Part shown: positions 25,910 through 35,354 of the stretch, one piece after another
How positions within the stretch are numbered: position 1 is the first letter of the stretch
How the letters are laid out: each line of letters begins with the position of its first letter
Notes under the pieces: model-generated
Databases searched by the model: none
The model's input: the letters and a program-made list of their open reading frames with translations, nothing else
What the model was told of the DNA's origin: nothing
DNA from: Pseudomonas sp. MWU13-2100
GTDB lineage: Bacteria > Pseudomonadota > Gammaproteobacteria > Pseudomonadales > Pseudomonadaceae
DNA: 64,000 nucleotides
Reading direction: 5' to 3'
Assembly: GCF_023242365.1 (NCBI RefSeq)
Contig: NZ_JALLIX010000027.1
Coordinates: 30,218-94,217 of the forward strand
Made by a program: the position numbers and the translations under genes

Positions 25910-27961
25910 TTACACCCGGAAATGACCAACCAACTGCTGTTGATGGTTGGCCATTTCATGGAGTGAATCACTGGCCCTTGAGGCATCGTTCATCCGCTTG
26001 GTCAGGGTTTCACTGATGCCGCGAATGTCACTGACCCGATGACTGATATCTTCCACCACCGTACTTTGCTCCAGTGCCGCGCTCGCAATCTGCTGGTTCA
26101 TCTGTTCGATTACCGTCACGGCCTGGGAAATATTTTCCAGCGCTGCACGGGTCTGCTGTACCTGGATCACGCTGCCGCCGGCTTGCTCGCGACTCAGTTG
26201 GGCACTGTGCACCAGCTCCTGGCTCAGCTGTTGCAGCGTCTCTATCACCGTGCGGACCTGCTCGACCGAGCTCTGGGTGTTGCTGGCCAGGTGCCTGACC
26301 TCATCGGCCACCACCGCGAAGCCGCGCCCCTGTTCGCCCGCCCTGGCCGCTTCGATGGCTGCATTCAACGCCAGCAGGTTGGTCTGCTGGGCGATGCTGC
26401 TGATGACATCCAGCACCTGGCCGATCTGCGCGCTGCTGGCGGCGAGGGCGCGCACTTGCGCAAGGGTGGTGTCCAGGCGCTGATCGAGGCTTTCGATACT
26501 GCGTTCGGCGTTGGAAAACACCGCTTGACCCGATCGGCTCGCGCTTTCAGCAGCGGCCGCGGCGTCTGCGGCAGCGTGGGAGTGGCGCGTGACTTCCTGG
26601 GCACTGGCGCTCATTTCGTGCAGCGCGGTCGCGGCCAGCTCCACTTCGCGGTACTGGCGTTGCATGCCCGTGCTGACTTCCCGGGCAATCCCCGATGAGG
26701 TATCGGCACTGCTGCGGGTCTCCCGGGAAGCGGTTTGAATATCACGAATAATCGGCTGCAACTTGTCGAGAAAACGGTTGAACCCATTGGCCAATTGGCC
26801 CAATTCGTCGTGACGTCCGGCGGGCAGGCGTTGGGTGAGGTCACCGTCGCCTTCGACGATAGCATCGAGCAGCCCGGCCATCTTCAGCAGCGGGCGTGTC
26901 ACGCCGTAGGCGGCCAGCCAGATCAGTAGCATGCCCAGGCAACTGGCAAGGATGCCCAGGCCAAGGTTGAGCCAGTTGGACTCACGTCTTTTGTCGTCCA
27001 GTTCACTTTGCATCTGTTGGGCGGGTGCCTGCACCCGTGCTTGCGGGACCTTGAATTCCAATTGCCAAGGCGGATTGCCCTTCACGGTCTGTACGGCCTG
27101 GCGTATATCCAGCGTAGCGCCCGAGACCTCACCACTGCGTCCCGCCACTTGACCCGAGGACGACAGAATGGTCACTTCGCTGTGGCCTTGGTACAGGTCC
27201 TGGCCGAGGTTGGCGGCCAACTTTTGCAAGGTGTCGAGGCTGATGTCCATGCCGACCACGCCGAGGGTCTTGCCGTTGACGATCAGGGGGATGGAAATGC
27301 TGCTCATCAGGACTTTTTGGCCTTCCACTTCGACGGTGTAGGGCTCGACTACGCAAATCCGCTTTTGTGTTTGGGGGCAGGTGTACCAGGCGTTTTCCGG
27401 TTCGCTGCCGGGTGGCGCGGTGTTGGCGGCGATTTGCGTCTCGGTCAGCACCTCCTGCACCAACTGCCCCGGCTGGCTCTGCGACCAATACAGCGCAAAG
27501 CGGCCGGTTTCGTTACCCGCGAGCGCGCGTTGCCCGACGAAACCCGCGTCTGCGCCGGCCAGCGCGTCAGGCAGCAGTATCACGTACAGGCCGAGCACAT
27601 TTTCGCGTTTGAGCAGTGCCTGACGGCTCGCGTTGACCAGTGTTTCGCGCAACTGCGCAGTCGTGAGGCGTCCATTGAGCGTTTGCTCGCGCAGTTGCAG
27701 GACCTGTTCGGCGAACCCCTCGCCATACAACGCCGTTTCGTTGAAAAAGCGCTCTACATGTTGGCCATGGGCAACGGCCTGGGCTTGCAGGCGCTCCAAT
27801 GCGGCTTGCCCAAGCAACTGGTTGCTCTGCTGCTTGAGCAGTTTTGCGCTTTGCTGATTCTGGTACACAGAGGCACCTATCAGCGCGCCGACGACAGTCA
27901 GCAGGCACAGCCCGCTCAGGAGTGTGATTCGCCATTGGAGGGTTAGGTGAGCTGAACGCAT
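25910..27961 (-). CDS. Methyl-accepting chemotaxis protein with double Cache domain
   Basis: 683 residues from ATG 27961 (AGGAAA upstream); the frame is open 246 nt further but without start signals. TM1 (ITLLSGLCLLTVVGALIGASVY) is followed by a large dCache_1-type periplasmic domain of about 280 residues (WYTCPQTQKRICVVEPYTVEVEGQKVLMSS, VVGMDISLDTLQKLAANL), TM2 (LGLGILASCLGMLLIWLAAYG), HAMP and the signalling tip QTNLLALNAAIEAARAGEQGRG. dCache receptors commonly bind amino acids or amines. It is inserted between the two permease copies on the opposite strand, which points to chemotaxis toward the same substrate. Confidence 0.92.
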   Translation of the reverse strand: MRSAHLTLQWRITLLSGLCLLTVVGALIGASVYQNQQSAKLLKQQSNQLLGQAALERLQAQAVAHGQHVERFFNETALYGEGFAEQVLQLREQTLNGRLTTAQLRETLVNASRQALLKRENVLGLYVILLPDALAGADAGFVGQRALAGNETGRFALYWSQSQPGQLVQEVLTETQIAANTAPPGSEPENAWYTCPQTQKRICVVEPYTVEVEGQKVLMSSISIPLIVNGKTLGVVGMDISLDTLQKLAANLGQDLYQGHSEVTILSSSGQVAGRSGEVSGATLDIRQAVQTVKGNPPWQLEFKVPQARVQAPAQQMQSELDDKRRESNWLNLGLGILASCLGMLLIWLAAYGVTRPLLKMAGLLDAIVEGDGDLTQRLPAGRHDELGQLANGFNRFLDKLQPIIRDIQTASRETRSSADTSSGIAREVSTGMQRQYREVELAATALHEMSASAQEVTRHSHAAADAAAAAESASRSGQAVFSNAERSIESLDQRLDTTLAQVRALAASSAQIGQVLDVISSIAQQTNLLALNAAIEAARAGEQGRGFAVVADEVRHLASNTQSSVEQVRTVIETLQQLSQELVHSAQLSREQAGGSVIQVQQTRAALENISQAVTVIEQMNQQIASAALEQSTVVEDISHRVSDIRGISETLTKRMNDASRASDSLHEMANHQQQLVGHFRV

Positions 27962-28304
27962 GACTGAGGTTTCCTGCAGAGGGCTTTGGTTGCGATGGGC
28001 CGAGGACCAGGCTCTCGCTTTTATTATCGGTGCCGGCATCTGGGTATGGGGCGGGTGGGTCGAGCATGCGGGGGGACCGCGCAAGCGGCTATCCCGAATC
28101 GGCAACAGCGCTTCGATCGCCCGTGCCGCCTCGACCTGTTTTGGGGCGGCGCTTCGGATGCTACCGATTTGGGATAGCGAGCGGTTCTGGCGGGGGCATA
28201 GGATCAAACTCAGCGCGCAACCAAAACAAGAACGCTAATTGGTGCCGATGGAGTTTGATCGGGCCAACCCACCAGCGACTGCCTCATACAATAAGGTCAA
28301 CAAA
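27962..28304. promoter_or_regulatory. Divergent regulatory region between chemoreceptor and second permease
   Basis: 343 bases without a gene. CTATCCCGAATCGGCA (28089-28104) and TACCGATTTGGGATAG (28162-28177) are inverted copies of the shared locus motif about 57 nt apart, one facing each flanking gene. The right-hand copy is 143 nt before the permease ATG, with GGCATAGGAT at 28195-28203 as in the first permease promoter. The left-hand copy could control the chemoreceptor. Nothing else recognisable is present. Confidence 0.55.
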
Positions 28305-29753
28305 ATGAGTGTATCTATCCCGATCAATAGCTCCACGGAGCTCAAGCGTGGTGCCCTGGGTGTCGGCTTCATCATCTTTTTCGTGGTGTCGGCGGCAAGC
28401 CCGTTAAGTGTGATCGCCGGTGGCTTCCCGATTGGCATTATGCTGGGCAACGGCGCCGGTACCCCTGCGTTGCTGATCCTGGCCTTGCTGGTGCTACTGG
28501 CGTTCTCGGTGGGTTACACCACCATGTCGCGGCACCTGACCAATGCCGGCGGCTTTTATGCGTTCACCTCCCGTGGTCTGGGTGGCCTGGCAGGCGGTGC
28601 GGCGGGGGTGTTGGCGATGTTTGCCTATAACATTCTTCAGGTCGGGCTGTATGGCATGTTCGGTGGGGTCGTCAGCGGCACCATGGCAAGCGTATTCGGT
28701 TTGGTGTTGCCGTGGTGGTCCTACTCGCTGGTGGCGATGGCGAGCATCGCGATTCTGGGCTATCGCAAGATCGACCTGTCGGCGCGGGTGCTGTCGGTGG
28801 TGGTGATCGCCGAGTACCTGGCGATCCTGATCCTGGATTTCGCCATCCTCAAATCTGGCGGTGACAGCGGTATCAATCTTGACTCGTTTGATCGCAGTCA
28901 TGTGTTCAGTGGTACGCCGTCGATCGGCTTGCTGTTCTGCTTCGCGGCGTTTATCGGCTTTGAGGCCACGACCATATACGGCGAAGAAGCCATAAACCCT
29001 CAGCGCACCATTCCGATTGCCACCTACAGCTCGGTGCTGCTGATCGGCGGGTTCTACGCGATTTCGGTGTGGTCGATGGTGGTGGGCGTGGGCGCGGACA
29101 AAATCGTACCGATGCTGCAGGCCCTGCAGGATCCCACGACGTTTATCTACGGCATGTCCGATCACTTCGTCGGGCCTCATCTGACCCAGATCATTCGGGT
29201 GCTGTTCATGGTGAGTATCTATGCCGGGTTGCTGGCGTTTCACAACGCCGCCGCGCGTTATTTCTATGCCATTGGCCGTGACGGCCTGTTGCACAGTCTG
29301 TTGGGCACCACCCATCGCGTGCATCAGAGCCCCCACATGGGCTCGGCGTTGCAGAGCCTGATTGCCGCGGTGGTGGTATTGATTTTCGCAGCCCTGGATG
29401 CCGATCCGATCCTGCAACTGTTCGCTTGGCTCTCCAACCTCGCCACGCTTTGCGTGATCTTGCTGATGGCGCTGACCTCCGTTGCGGTGTGCGTCTACTT
29501 CCAGCGTCATCCCGAGCTCAATGTCGGGCTCTGGCGAGGGCGCATCCTGCCCGGTTTCTCGTGCCTGGCGTTGGTGATCGTGCTGGTGCTGGCAGTGGTG
29601 CATTTCGACGTACTGACCGGGGCCAGCCAGCTGTTGTCCTACGGACTCTGCGCCATCATTCCCGTGGCCCTGATTATCGGCGTCGTTCTCGCCGCGCGAC
29701 TGCGGAAGATCTCGCCACAGCGGTTTCTCGCCTTGGGCAGCCACAAGCTTTAA
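28305..29753 (+). CDS. APC family amine/amino acid permease, copy 2
   Basis: 482 residues, the same length as copy 1 and nearly identical over most of it; visible differences cluster in the last 80 residues (for example VCVYFQRHPELNVGLWRGRILPG against VFVFFRSHPVLKVGVWRGQVFPA). ATG 28305 follows the same CATACAATAAGGTCAA leader as copy 1; the frame is open to 28239 but that part corresponds to the copied promoter. The duplication includes promoter and operator, so both should respond to the same signal. A porin gene follows after 152 nt. Confidence 0.92.
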   Translation: MSVSIPINSSTELKRGALGVGFIIFFVVSAASPLSVIAGGFPIGIMLGNGAGTPALLILALLVLLAFSVGYTTMSRHLTNAGGFYAFTSRGLGGLAGGAAGVLAMFAYNILQVGLYGMFGGVVSGTMASVFGLVLPWWSYSLVAMASIAILGYRKIDLSARVLSVVVIAEYLAILILDFAILKSGGDSGINLDSFDRSHVFSGTPSIGLLFCFAAFIGFEATTIYGEEAINPQRTIPIATYSSVLLIGGFYAISVWSMVVGVGADKIVPMLQALQDPTTFIYGMSDHFVGPHLTQIIRVLFMVSIYAGLLAFHNAAARYFYAIGRDGLLHSLLGTTHRVHQSPHMGSALQSLIAAVVVLIFAALDADPILQLFAWLSNLATLCVILLMALTSVAVCVYFQRHPELNVGLWRGRILPGFSCLALVIVLVLAVVHFDVLTGASQLLSYGLCAIIPVALIIGVVLAARLRKISPQRFLALGSHKL

Positions 29754-29905
29754 GACCGTACTCGATACGACTCGACTACCCGGGCGATACCCGCTTGCCA
29801 ATTGCGTGACCGACGAGCAAGGGTTCGGCAGGCCGACCCTGGTCGAGGCCGTGACACCAATACCTAAAAAAACCTTTCAAAGGTGCACCACGAGGAGCTT
29901 GAGCC
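29754..29905 (+). promoter_or_regulatory. Leader of the porin gene with a short palindrome
   Basis: ACCTTT-C-AAAGGT at 29872-29884 is a perfect 6+6 inverted repeat 21 nt before the porin ATG, just ahead of the ribosome site GAGGAG. It could be an operator or an mRNA stem. No other element was recognised in these 152 bases. Confidence 0.35.
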
Positions 29906-31231
29906 ATGCGGTATCCATCACGTCATCCAGTCTTCGGTAGCACGCTCGTGTGCACATTGGCGCTTTGCGCCATCGGCCGGGTACACGCCTATGAGTTGTA
30001 CAGTGATGAAAGCCGTCACCTCAACGCAGACATGACGGCTGTGTTTGGTCAGTTCAACAGTCGCAAGAACTATGATGGCAGACCCGGGGGCTCTACCTGG
30101 CGCGAAGGTTTTATCAAATACGGCTTGAGTGGCGACCAGGCCCTGGCGGACAAGGGAACCGCGTATGGGGCATTCTCCCTGGTCAGTTCCGCCACCTGGG
30201 GCGACGGCGACCCGGCCGGCAATACCCTGGGTAGCGAGCGTACAACGAAGATAGAGGACGCCTACCTGGGATGGCGTTCCAGCAACCTGTTTCCCGCGTT
30301 GGGCAAGGATGGTGTCGATATTTCCGGTGGGCGCCAAGTGGTCAAGCTGGGCCGAGGGTTCCTGATCAACGATGACGGAACGAACCTGGGCAAGGGCCCG
30401 GGCAATGGCACGATGAACCGTGGCGGCGCTTATTACCTGGCGGCACGGCATGCGTTCGATCAAACCGCGGTTTTGCGCCTGGGTGGGCAAGATGGCCTGC
30501 ATGGCAGCCTGCTGTGGCTCAAGTCCGACAACCGCGCCCAGGCTGAAACCGAACTGGCCGCCGGTACGCTGGATTTCACCTCCGCGCCGGGTACGCTGGG
30601 GTTGACCTGGATACACGGCATCGACGTGAATGATCAATGGGCCAGCGACTTGCAACGTCAGCGCAAGGGCATGAACGTCTATAGCGTGCGCGGTGAAGGG
30701 GATGCGGGCATCAAGAACGTCAGTCTGGCGTTCGAGTACGCCTGGCAGGACAAGGACGCCGGACCGGAGAAAGCCTGGTATGGCGAAGCGGGCTACACCT
30801 TCGCCGATACCGCCTGGGCGCCCAAGGTGACCTATCGCTATACCCGCTATTCACAAAAATGGGATTCGCTGTTCACCGGCTTGAGCACGGGCTACGGCAC
30901 CTGGTTTCAGGGCGAAGTCGCCGGCAATTACGCTGGGCCGTTCAACAGCAATACCCGCATTCAGCACGTCGGGCTGAAGGCAACCCCACTGGAAAACCTG
31001 ACCTTGGGCGCGCTGTACTTCGATTTCGAGACGCTGCGCACCCGCAATGCGCTGAACCTCAATGCCCGTGAGCTGGATGTCTACGCCGAGTGGGTGGTCA
31101 ACCCGCACTTGATCGTCACCCCACTGATGGGCCTCTACAAACCCAAGCAGGACTCAACCACGGGCGGCAATCAAGTCGGCGGCAATGGTACCAACCTGTA
31201 CAGCCAATTGACGGTAGCTGTTCCGTTCTGA
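29906..31231 (+). CDS. Outer-membrane beta-barrel porin-like protein
   Basis: 441 residues with a signal peptide (MRYPSRHPVFGSTLVCTLALCAIGRVHA, cleavage after VHA). The mature part alternates hydrophobic and polar residues in strand-like segments and ends with a C-terminal phenylalanine (LTVAVPF), as in outer-membrane barrels. The length fits the 18-strand OprD or alginate-export-like class, but I cannot assign a subfamily. It lies downstream of permease 2 and convergent with the IclR gene, so it may serve the amine locus or the aromatic operon. It probably passes a small organic solute into the periplasm. Confidence 0.85.
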   Translation: MRYPSRHPVFGSTLVCTLALCAIGRVHAYELYSDESRHLNADMTAVFGQFNSRKNYDGRPGGSTWREGFIKYGLSGDQALADKGTAYGAFSLVSSATWGDGDPAGNTLGSERTTKIEDAYLGWRSSNLFPALGKDGVDISGGRQVVKLGRGFLINDDGTNLGKGPGNGTMNRGGAYYLAARHAFDQTAVLRLGGQDGLHGSLLWLKSDNRAQAETELAAGTLDFTSAPGTLGLTWIHGIDVNDQWASDLQRQRKGMNVYSVRGEGDAGIKNVSLAFEYAWQDKDAGPEKAWYGEAGYTFADTAWAPKVTYRYTRYSQKWDSLFTGLSTGYGTWFQGEVAGNYAGPFNSNTRIQHVGLKATPLENLTLGALYFDFETLRTRNALNLNARELDVYAEWVVNPHLIVTPLMGLYKPKQDSTTGGNQVGGNGTNLYSQLTVAVPF

Positions 31232-31239
31232 GTGCTCAT

Positions 31240-31271
31240 CCGCCGCGTCCAGGGTAAGGGACCGGCGGTTT
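31240..31271 (+). terminator. Possible weak terminator after the porin gene
   Basis: CCGCC (31240-31244) and GTC (31247-31249) pair with GAC (31260-31262) and GGCGG (31264-31268) with small bulges, followed by only three T. It lies between convergent genes. Confidence 0.35.
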
Positions 31272-31280
31272 GTCCATGGC

Positions 31281-32039
31281 TCAGGACACGCTGGCGTTCG
31301 ACTGATTGCGCATGTTTTCGGCGATACGCCGAGTGGTATCCATGACCATTTCGATCACTGTTTCCTGACGCAGCAGCTTGAAACTCTGAGTATTGCCGAC
31401 GGCGGACAGGCTGCCGACCACTTCGTCGATGTCCGCCTGGATGATGGGCGCGGCGATGCCGGTCAGGCCCAGGTTGAGTTCATCATGGGTCAGGCAGTAA
31501 CCGTCCTTGCGGATCTTTTTCACGGCCTTGGAGAAGGTCGGCCAGTCATAAGGGCTATCCGGGTCGTTGGCCATATGTTCATCGAACAAGCGTTGCAAAC
31601 GACGACCTTTCTGGAAGGCGATCAATACCTTGGATTGCGCGCCGCGAAAAAACGGCAGGGGTTGCCCGCGCCCGAACGCAAAGTGATAGGTGTCGGTGGG
31701 TTCGGCGATGTAGGTGTTGATGATGCGCCCATCATAAAAAACGCTCGCAAACACAGCCAGACCCGTTTGCGCGGACAGCTCGTGCATCAACTCGCGCCCG
31801 GCAAGGAGGATCGGGTCGTACTGCCGCATCATCCAGTCCAGTTCGATGACCCGCGGCCCCAGGCCATAACTGCCGGCGTCCACGCGGGTCAGCAGGCCGG
31901 CCTCACACAGATCCTTGACGTAACGGTACACGGTTGCACGTGACAGGCCCATGCGTTCGGCAATGGTGTCGGGGTCGATCTTCAACGTCTGTGGACCGAA
32001 CAGGTCCAGGACACTCAGTAATTTGCTCAGACTGCTCAT
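31281..32039 (-). CDS. IclR family transcriptional regulator
   Basis: 252 residues from ATG 32039 (AGGAAC upstream), chosen over an upstream in-frame extension of 40 codons without signals. The winged HTH (IAERMGLSRATVYRYVKDLCEAGLLTRV) occupies residues 20-65. The IclR effector domain follows, with YIAEPTDTYHFAFGRGQPLPFF, GAQSKVLIAF and DGYCLTHDELNLGLTGIAAPI. It is divergent from the ThDP-enzyme operon at 32285 and is the obvious candidate to control it, with an aromatic acid or 2-oxo acid as plausible effector. Confidence 0.92.
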   Translation of the reverse strand: MSSLSKLLSVLDLFGPQTLKIDPDTIAERMGLSRATVYRYVKDLCEAGLLTRVDAGSYGLGPRVIELDWMMRQYDPILLAGRELMHELSAQTGLAVFASVFYDGRIINTYIAEPTDTYHFAFGRGQPLPFFRGAQSKVLIAFQKGRRLQRLFDEHMANDPDSPYDWPTFSKAVKKIRKDGYCLTHDELNLGLTGIAAPIIQADIDEVVGSLSAVGNTQSFKLLRQETVIEMVMDTTRRIAENMRNQSNASVS

Positions 32040-32284
32040 TTCGTTCCTAAAGAAGGGGGGGCACGTGTTTCGTTCCAGCGTTGACCAGGCAGCCTGCGGG
32101 AGCGCCAAGCGCTGCCGCAACACTACCTCAGTGCCGGGAAAACGCAATCTCGAGCGCATCGTTTTGTCGCAGAAATATCATTTAATCTCAATAATCGAGA
32201 CAAATTTAAATAAATGGCTTGTTGTATGAATATTTTCGTGTGATAAATCTCATCACTGCAAATGCTCAAGCAAGAGGGCTGAAA
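32040..32284. promoter_or_regulatory. Divergent IclR/operon promoter region
   Basis: 245 bases, strikingly A/T-rich between about 32160 and 32260. GTGAT-N7-ATCAC (32239-32255) is a perfect inverted repeat 30 nt before the ThDP gene start, and TCTC-N7-GAGA sits just upstream near 32190. Either could be the IclR operator. The ThDP gene's ribosome site AGAGGG is at the right end. Confidence 0.5.
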
Positions 32285-33826
32285 ATGAATGGTGCGCAAC
32301 TGATAGTGAATGCGGCGGCGGCAAGCGGTATCGAATACTGCTTCGCCAACCCCGGAACCACCGAAATTCCATTGGTGGCGGCCATGGCCAGCGCTCCCGC
32401 ACTCAAGCCGGTGTTGTCGTTGTTCGAAGGGGTGTGCACGGGGGCGGCGGATGGGTATGGCCGGATTGCCGGCAAGCCTGCGATGACCTTGACGCACCTG
32501 GGCCCGGGGTTTGCCAACGGCATCGCCAACCTGCACAACGCGCGGCGTGCCAATACCCCCATCGTCAACGTGATCGGCGATCACGCGTCATGGCATGTCA
32601 ACTACGATCCGCCACTGGCCAGTGATATCCAGGCCTTGGCCGGGACCGTCTCCGGTTGGGTGCGTACCTCGCGCACGGCGTCGGGTATCGGCGAGGATCT
32701 GCAGGAGGCGGTACGGGCGGCCTGGCAGGCCAAAGGGCAGATCGCCAGCCTGATTCTGCCCATGGACCTGCAAGCCAGCGCGGTAACGCACAACGGTGTG
32801 TTCGCGCCGATGCGGGCGCCGGTTCGGCGGTTTGCCGGTGACCGGGTCGAGACGGTGGCGCAGGCACTGCGTGATGGGCAACGCCTGGTGTTTATCGTCG
32901 GCGATGAGGGCTTGTCGGTCGCCGGTCTGGAAGCCGCGGGGCGCTTGGCCCAGCTGCCGGGCGTGCGCTTGTTTGCCGAGACCTTTCCACGGCTCAGCTA
33001 CCGTGGCGGCGGTTTGCCGGACCTGGATCGCCTGCCGTATTTCCCGGAAGTCGCCATTGAAATCCTCGAGCAGTACGACCAGGTCGTGTGTGCCGGGGTG
33101 CCGGAGCCCATCAGCTATTTCGGCTACGAAGGCATACCGTCGCGCCTCGCGGAGCGTGAGCGGCTGCTGGCGTTGGCCGATGTCGGTGACGATGTGGCCG
33201 GCGCGCTGGCGGCGCTGGCCGATGCCCTCAATGCGCCGGCCTACGTGCCGACGCCGCTGGGCATCGAACTGCCGCCCGGCCATGCCGAACTCACACCTCA
33301 GTCCGTCGGCCAGGTGCTGGCCGCGTCGCTGCCGGACGACAGCATTGTCTCCGTGGAAGGCGGTACCTGCGGCTATCCGTTTTTTACCGCCTCGGCCCGC
33401 GCCGCGCGGCATCGGGTCTTGACCAATACCGGTGGCGCGATTGGCCAGGGTATTCCGGTGGGCTTCGGCGCCGCCTTGGCGGAGCGGGGCAATCGCGTGT
33501 TCTGCCTGCAATCCGATGGCAGTGCCCAGTACACCATTCAAACCCTGTGGAGCATCGCCCGCGAGCAGTTACCGGTGGTGATCCTGATTGCCGCCAACCA
33601 TCGCTACGCCATTTTGCAGAACGAACTGCGTCGTTTCGGCATGACCGAAATGGGCCCCGAAGCCCTGCGCCTGACGGAGCTCGATAACCCGCGGATTGAC
33701 TGGAGGGCCCTGGCCAAGGGCTACGGTGTGCCGGCCTGCACGGTGCGAACCAACGCCGAACTGCAACGGGCGCTGGCCAATGCCAAGGCCGATGGTGGTC
33801 CTTGCCTGATCGAAATGGCGCTGTGA
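32285..33826 (+). CDS. ThDP-dependent decarboxylase/lyase, acetolactate synthase or benzoylformate decarboxylase-like
   Basis: 513 residues from ATG 32285 (AGAGGG upstream). The N-terminal PYR domain carries the ThDP-activating Glu in SLFEGVCTGAADGYGR, and the C-terminal PP domain has the cofactor motif as SDGSAQYT...AANHRYAI in place of the common GDG...NN, a variation seen in this branch. It is close in size to benzoylformate decarboxylase (about 528 residues) and to the short acetolactate-synthase-like group. It is the first gene of a long operon and is followed 11 nt later by an aldehyde dehydrogenase, so decarboxylation of a 2-oxo acid to an aldehyde is the likely reaction. Confidence 0.88.
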   Translation: MNGAQLIVNAAAASGIEYCFANPGTTEIPLVAAMASAPALKPVLSLFEGVCTGAADGYGRIAGKPAMTLTHLGPGFANGIANLHNARRANTPIVNVIGDHASWHVNYDPPLASDIQALAGTVSGWVRTSRTASGIGEDLQEAVRAAWQAKGQIASLILPMDLQASAVTHNGVFAPMRAPVRRFAGDRVETVAQALRDGQRLVFIVGDEGLSVAGLEAAGRLAQLPGVRLFAETFPRLSYRGGGLPDLDRLPYFPEVAIEILEQYDQVVCAGVPEPISYFGYEGIPSRLAERERLLALADVGDDVAGALAALADALNAPAYVPTPLGIELPPGHAELTPQSVGQVLAASLPDDSIVSVEGGTCGYPFFTASARAARHRVLTNTGGAIGQGIPVGFGAALAERGNRVFCLQSDGSAQYTIQTLWSIAREQLPVVILIAANHRYAILQNELRRFGMTEMGPEALRLTELDNPRIDWRALAKGYGVPACTVRTNAELQRALANAKADGGPCLIEMAL

Positions 33827-33837
33827 AGGAGTCGATG

Positions 33838-35328
33838 ATGAAACAGTTCGAAGTGCTACCGGCTGTCCAGGCCTTTCTTTCCCAACCGGGCCGCTTGTTT
33901 ATCGGCGGCAGTTGGCAGGACGCCGCCGCTGGCCGGCGGTTTGCCGTGGAAAACCCGGCAACCGAAGAAACCCTGAGCGAAGTCGCCCAGGGTGATGCGC
34001 GTGATGTGGATGCGGCTGTTGCAGCCGCTCGCTCGGCGTTCAACGGCGCCTGGGCGCTGCAATCACCCGCCCAGCGCGGCCTGCTGTTGTTCCGGCTGGC
34101 GGACCTGCTGGATCAACACCGCGAGGAACTGGCGCAGTTGATCACACTGGAGAACGGCAAGCCCATCGCCGCCGCTCGCGGTGAAGCGGCCAGTGCGGCG
34201 ACCATCCTGCGTTACTTCGCCGGCTGGCCGACCAAGATCGAAGGCAGCACGCTGCCCGTATCGCCGGCCAGCGGTGCGCCGATGCTCAACTACACCTTGC
34301 GTGAGCCGGTGGGGGTGTGTGCACTGATCGTGCCGTGGAACTTCCCGTTGAACATGTGCGTATGGAAGCTCGGCCCGGCGTTGGCGACCGGTTGTGTGGC
34401 GGTGCTCAAGCCCGCCGAGCAAACGCCGTTGGTGGCGATCCGACTGGTGCAGTTGATCGAGGCCGCCGGGTTTCCAGCCGGGGTGGTCAACCTGATCACC
34501 GGCCTTGGCGCTGAAACGGGCGCGCCACTGGCGCAGCATCCCGACGTGGACAAGATCGCCTTTACCGGCTCGACCCAGGTCGGCCGGCTGATCGCTCAGG
34601 CGGCGACCAGCAACATGAAAAAGGTCTCGCTGGAGCTGGGCGGCAAGTCACCGAACATCATCTTGCCAGACGCCGATATCGCGCGCGCCGCCAAAGGCGC
34701 CGCCGATGGCATCTTCTACAACCAGGGCCAGGTGTGTACCGCCGCCTCGCGTTTATACGTACATGCCAGCGTGCTTGATCAAGTGCTGGAAGAACTTCAG
34801 CGCCATGCCGCCGCCCACGTTCTCGGTAATGGTTTGGACCCGGCCAGCAGCATGGGCCCGCTGGTGTCCGGTCGCCAATTGAACACGGTCAAGGGCTACC
34901 TGCAACGGGGTCGGGAGGAGGGCGCCGAACTGATCTGCGGTGGCGACCGTCCCGCCCACCTGGAGCGTGGCCACTTCCTTGCACCCAGCGTGTTCCTTGA
35001 TCGCGCCGAGCGTGCCTGTGTCGCCCGCGAAGAGATTTTCGGCCCGGTGCTGACCGTCATGAGCTGGACCGAAATCGACGACCTGGTGTTGCGCGCCAAC
35101 GATTCGCCCTATGGCCTCGCGGCTGGCCTCTGGACCCGCGACCTGCGCTCGGCGCACCGCGTGGCGGCGCAGCTCAAGGCGGGCTCGGTCTGGATCAACT
35201 GCTGGAACGTGGTCGATGCGGCGTCGCCGTTCGGCGGTTACAAGCAATCCGGCTGGGGCCGGGAAATGGGTAAAAACGTGATCGATGCCTACACCGAAAC
35301 CAAGAGCGTCTTCGTCGATCTGGCCTGA
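33838..35328 (+). CDS. Aldehyde dehydrogenase following the ThDP decarboxylase
   Basis: 496 residues; AAGGAG (33826-33831) is best spaced for ATG 33838, with ATG 33835 one codon earlier. The catalytic Glu (SLELGGKSPNIILPDA) and Cys (NQGQVCTAASR) are intact, with PWNFPLNM and NDSPYGLAAG as further family marks. The protein resembles betaine/phenylacetaldehyde dehydrogenases in length. Overlap of its ribosome site with the upstream stop suggests translational coupling to the ThDP enzyme and a 2-oxo acid to aldehyde to acid sequence, as in mandelate or phenylpyruvate breakdown. Confidence 0.92.
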   Translation: MKQFEVLPAVQAFLSQPGRLFIGGSWQDAAAGRRFAVENPATEETLSEVAQGDARDVDAAVAAARSAFNGAWALQSPAQRGLLLFRLADLLDQHREELAQLITLENGKPIAAARGEAASAATILRYFAGWPTKIEGSTLPVSPASGAPMLNYTLREPVGVCALIVPWNFPLNMCVWKLGPALATGCVAVLKPAEQTPLVAIRLVQLIEAAGFPAGVVNLITGLGAETGAPLAQHPDVDKIAFTGSTQVGRLIAQAATSNMKKVSLELGGKSPNIILPDADIARAAKGAADGIFYNQGQVCTAASRLYVHASVLDQVLEELQRHAAAHVLGNGLDPASSMGPLVSGRQLNTVKGYLQRGREEGAELICGGDRPAHLERGHFLAPSVFLDRAERACVAREEIFGPVLTVMSWTEIDDLVLRANDSPYGLAAGLWTRDLRSAHRVAAQLKAGSVWINCWNVVDAASPFGGYKQSGWGREMGKNVIDAYTETKSVFVDLA

Positions 35329-35354
35329 ACCGAATAATCACAAGAGGAAATGCT

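Noticed and set aside
28494..29801. A 435-codon minus-strand frame opposite permease 2
   Set aside because: His/Arg/Gln-rich antisense reading of a membrane protein, with no signals; similar shadows lie opposite permease 1.
32238..32256. CRP-like site TGTGAT...ATCACT before the ThDP gene
   Set aside because: The spacer between the TGTGA and TCACT halves is nine, not six, so I keep it only as a general inverted repeat.
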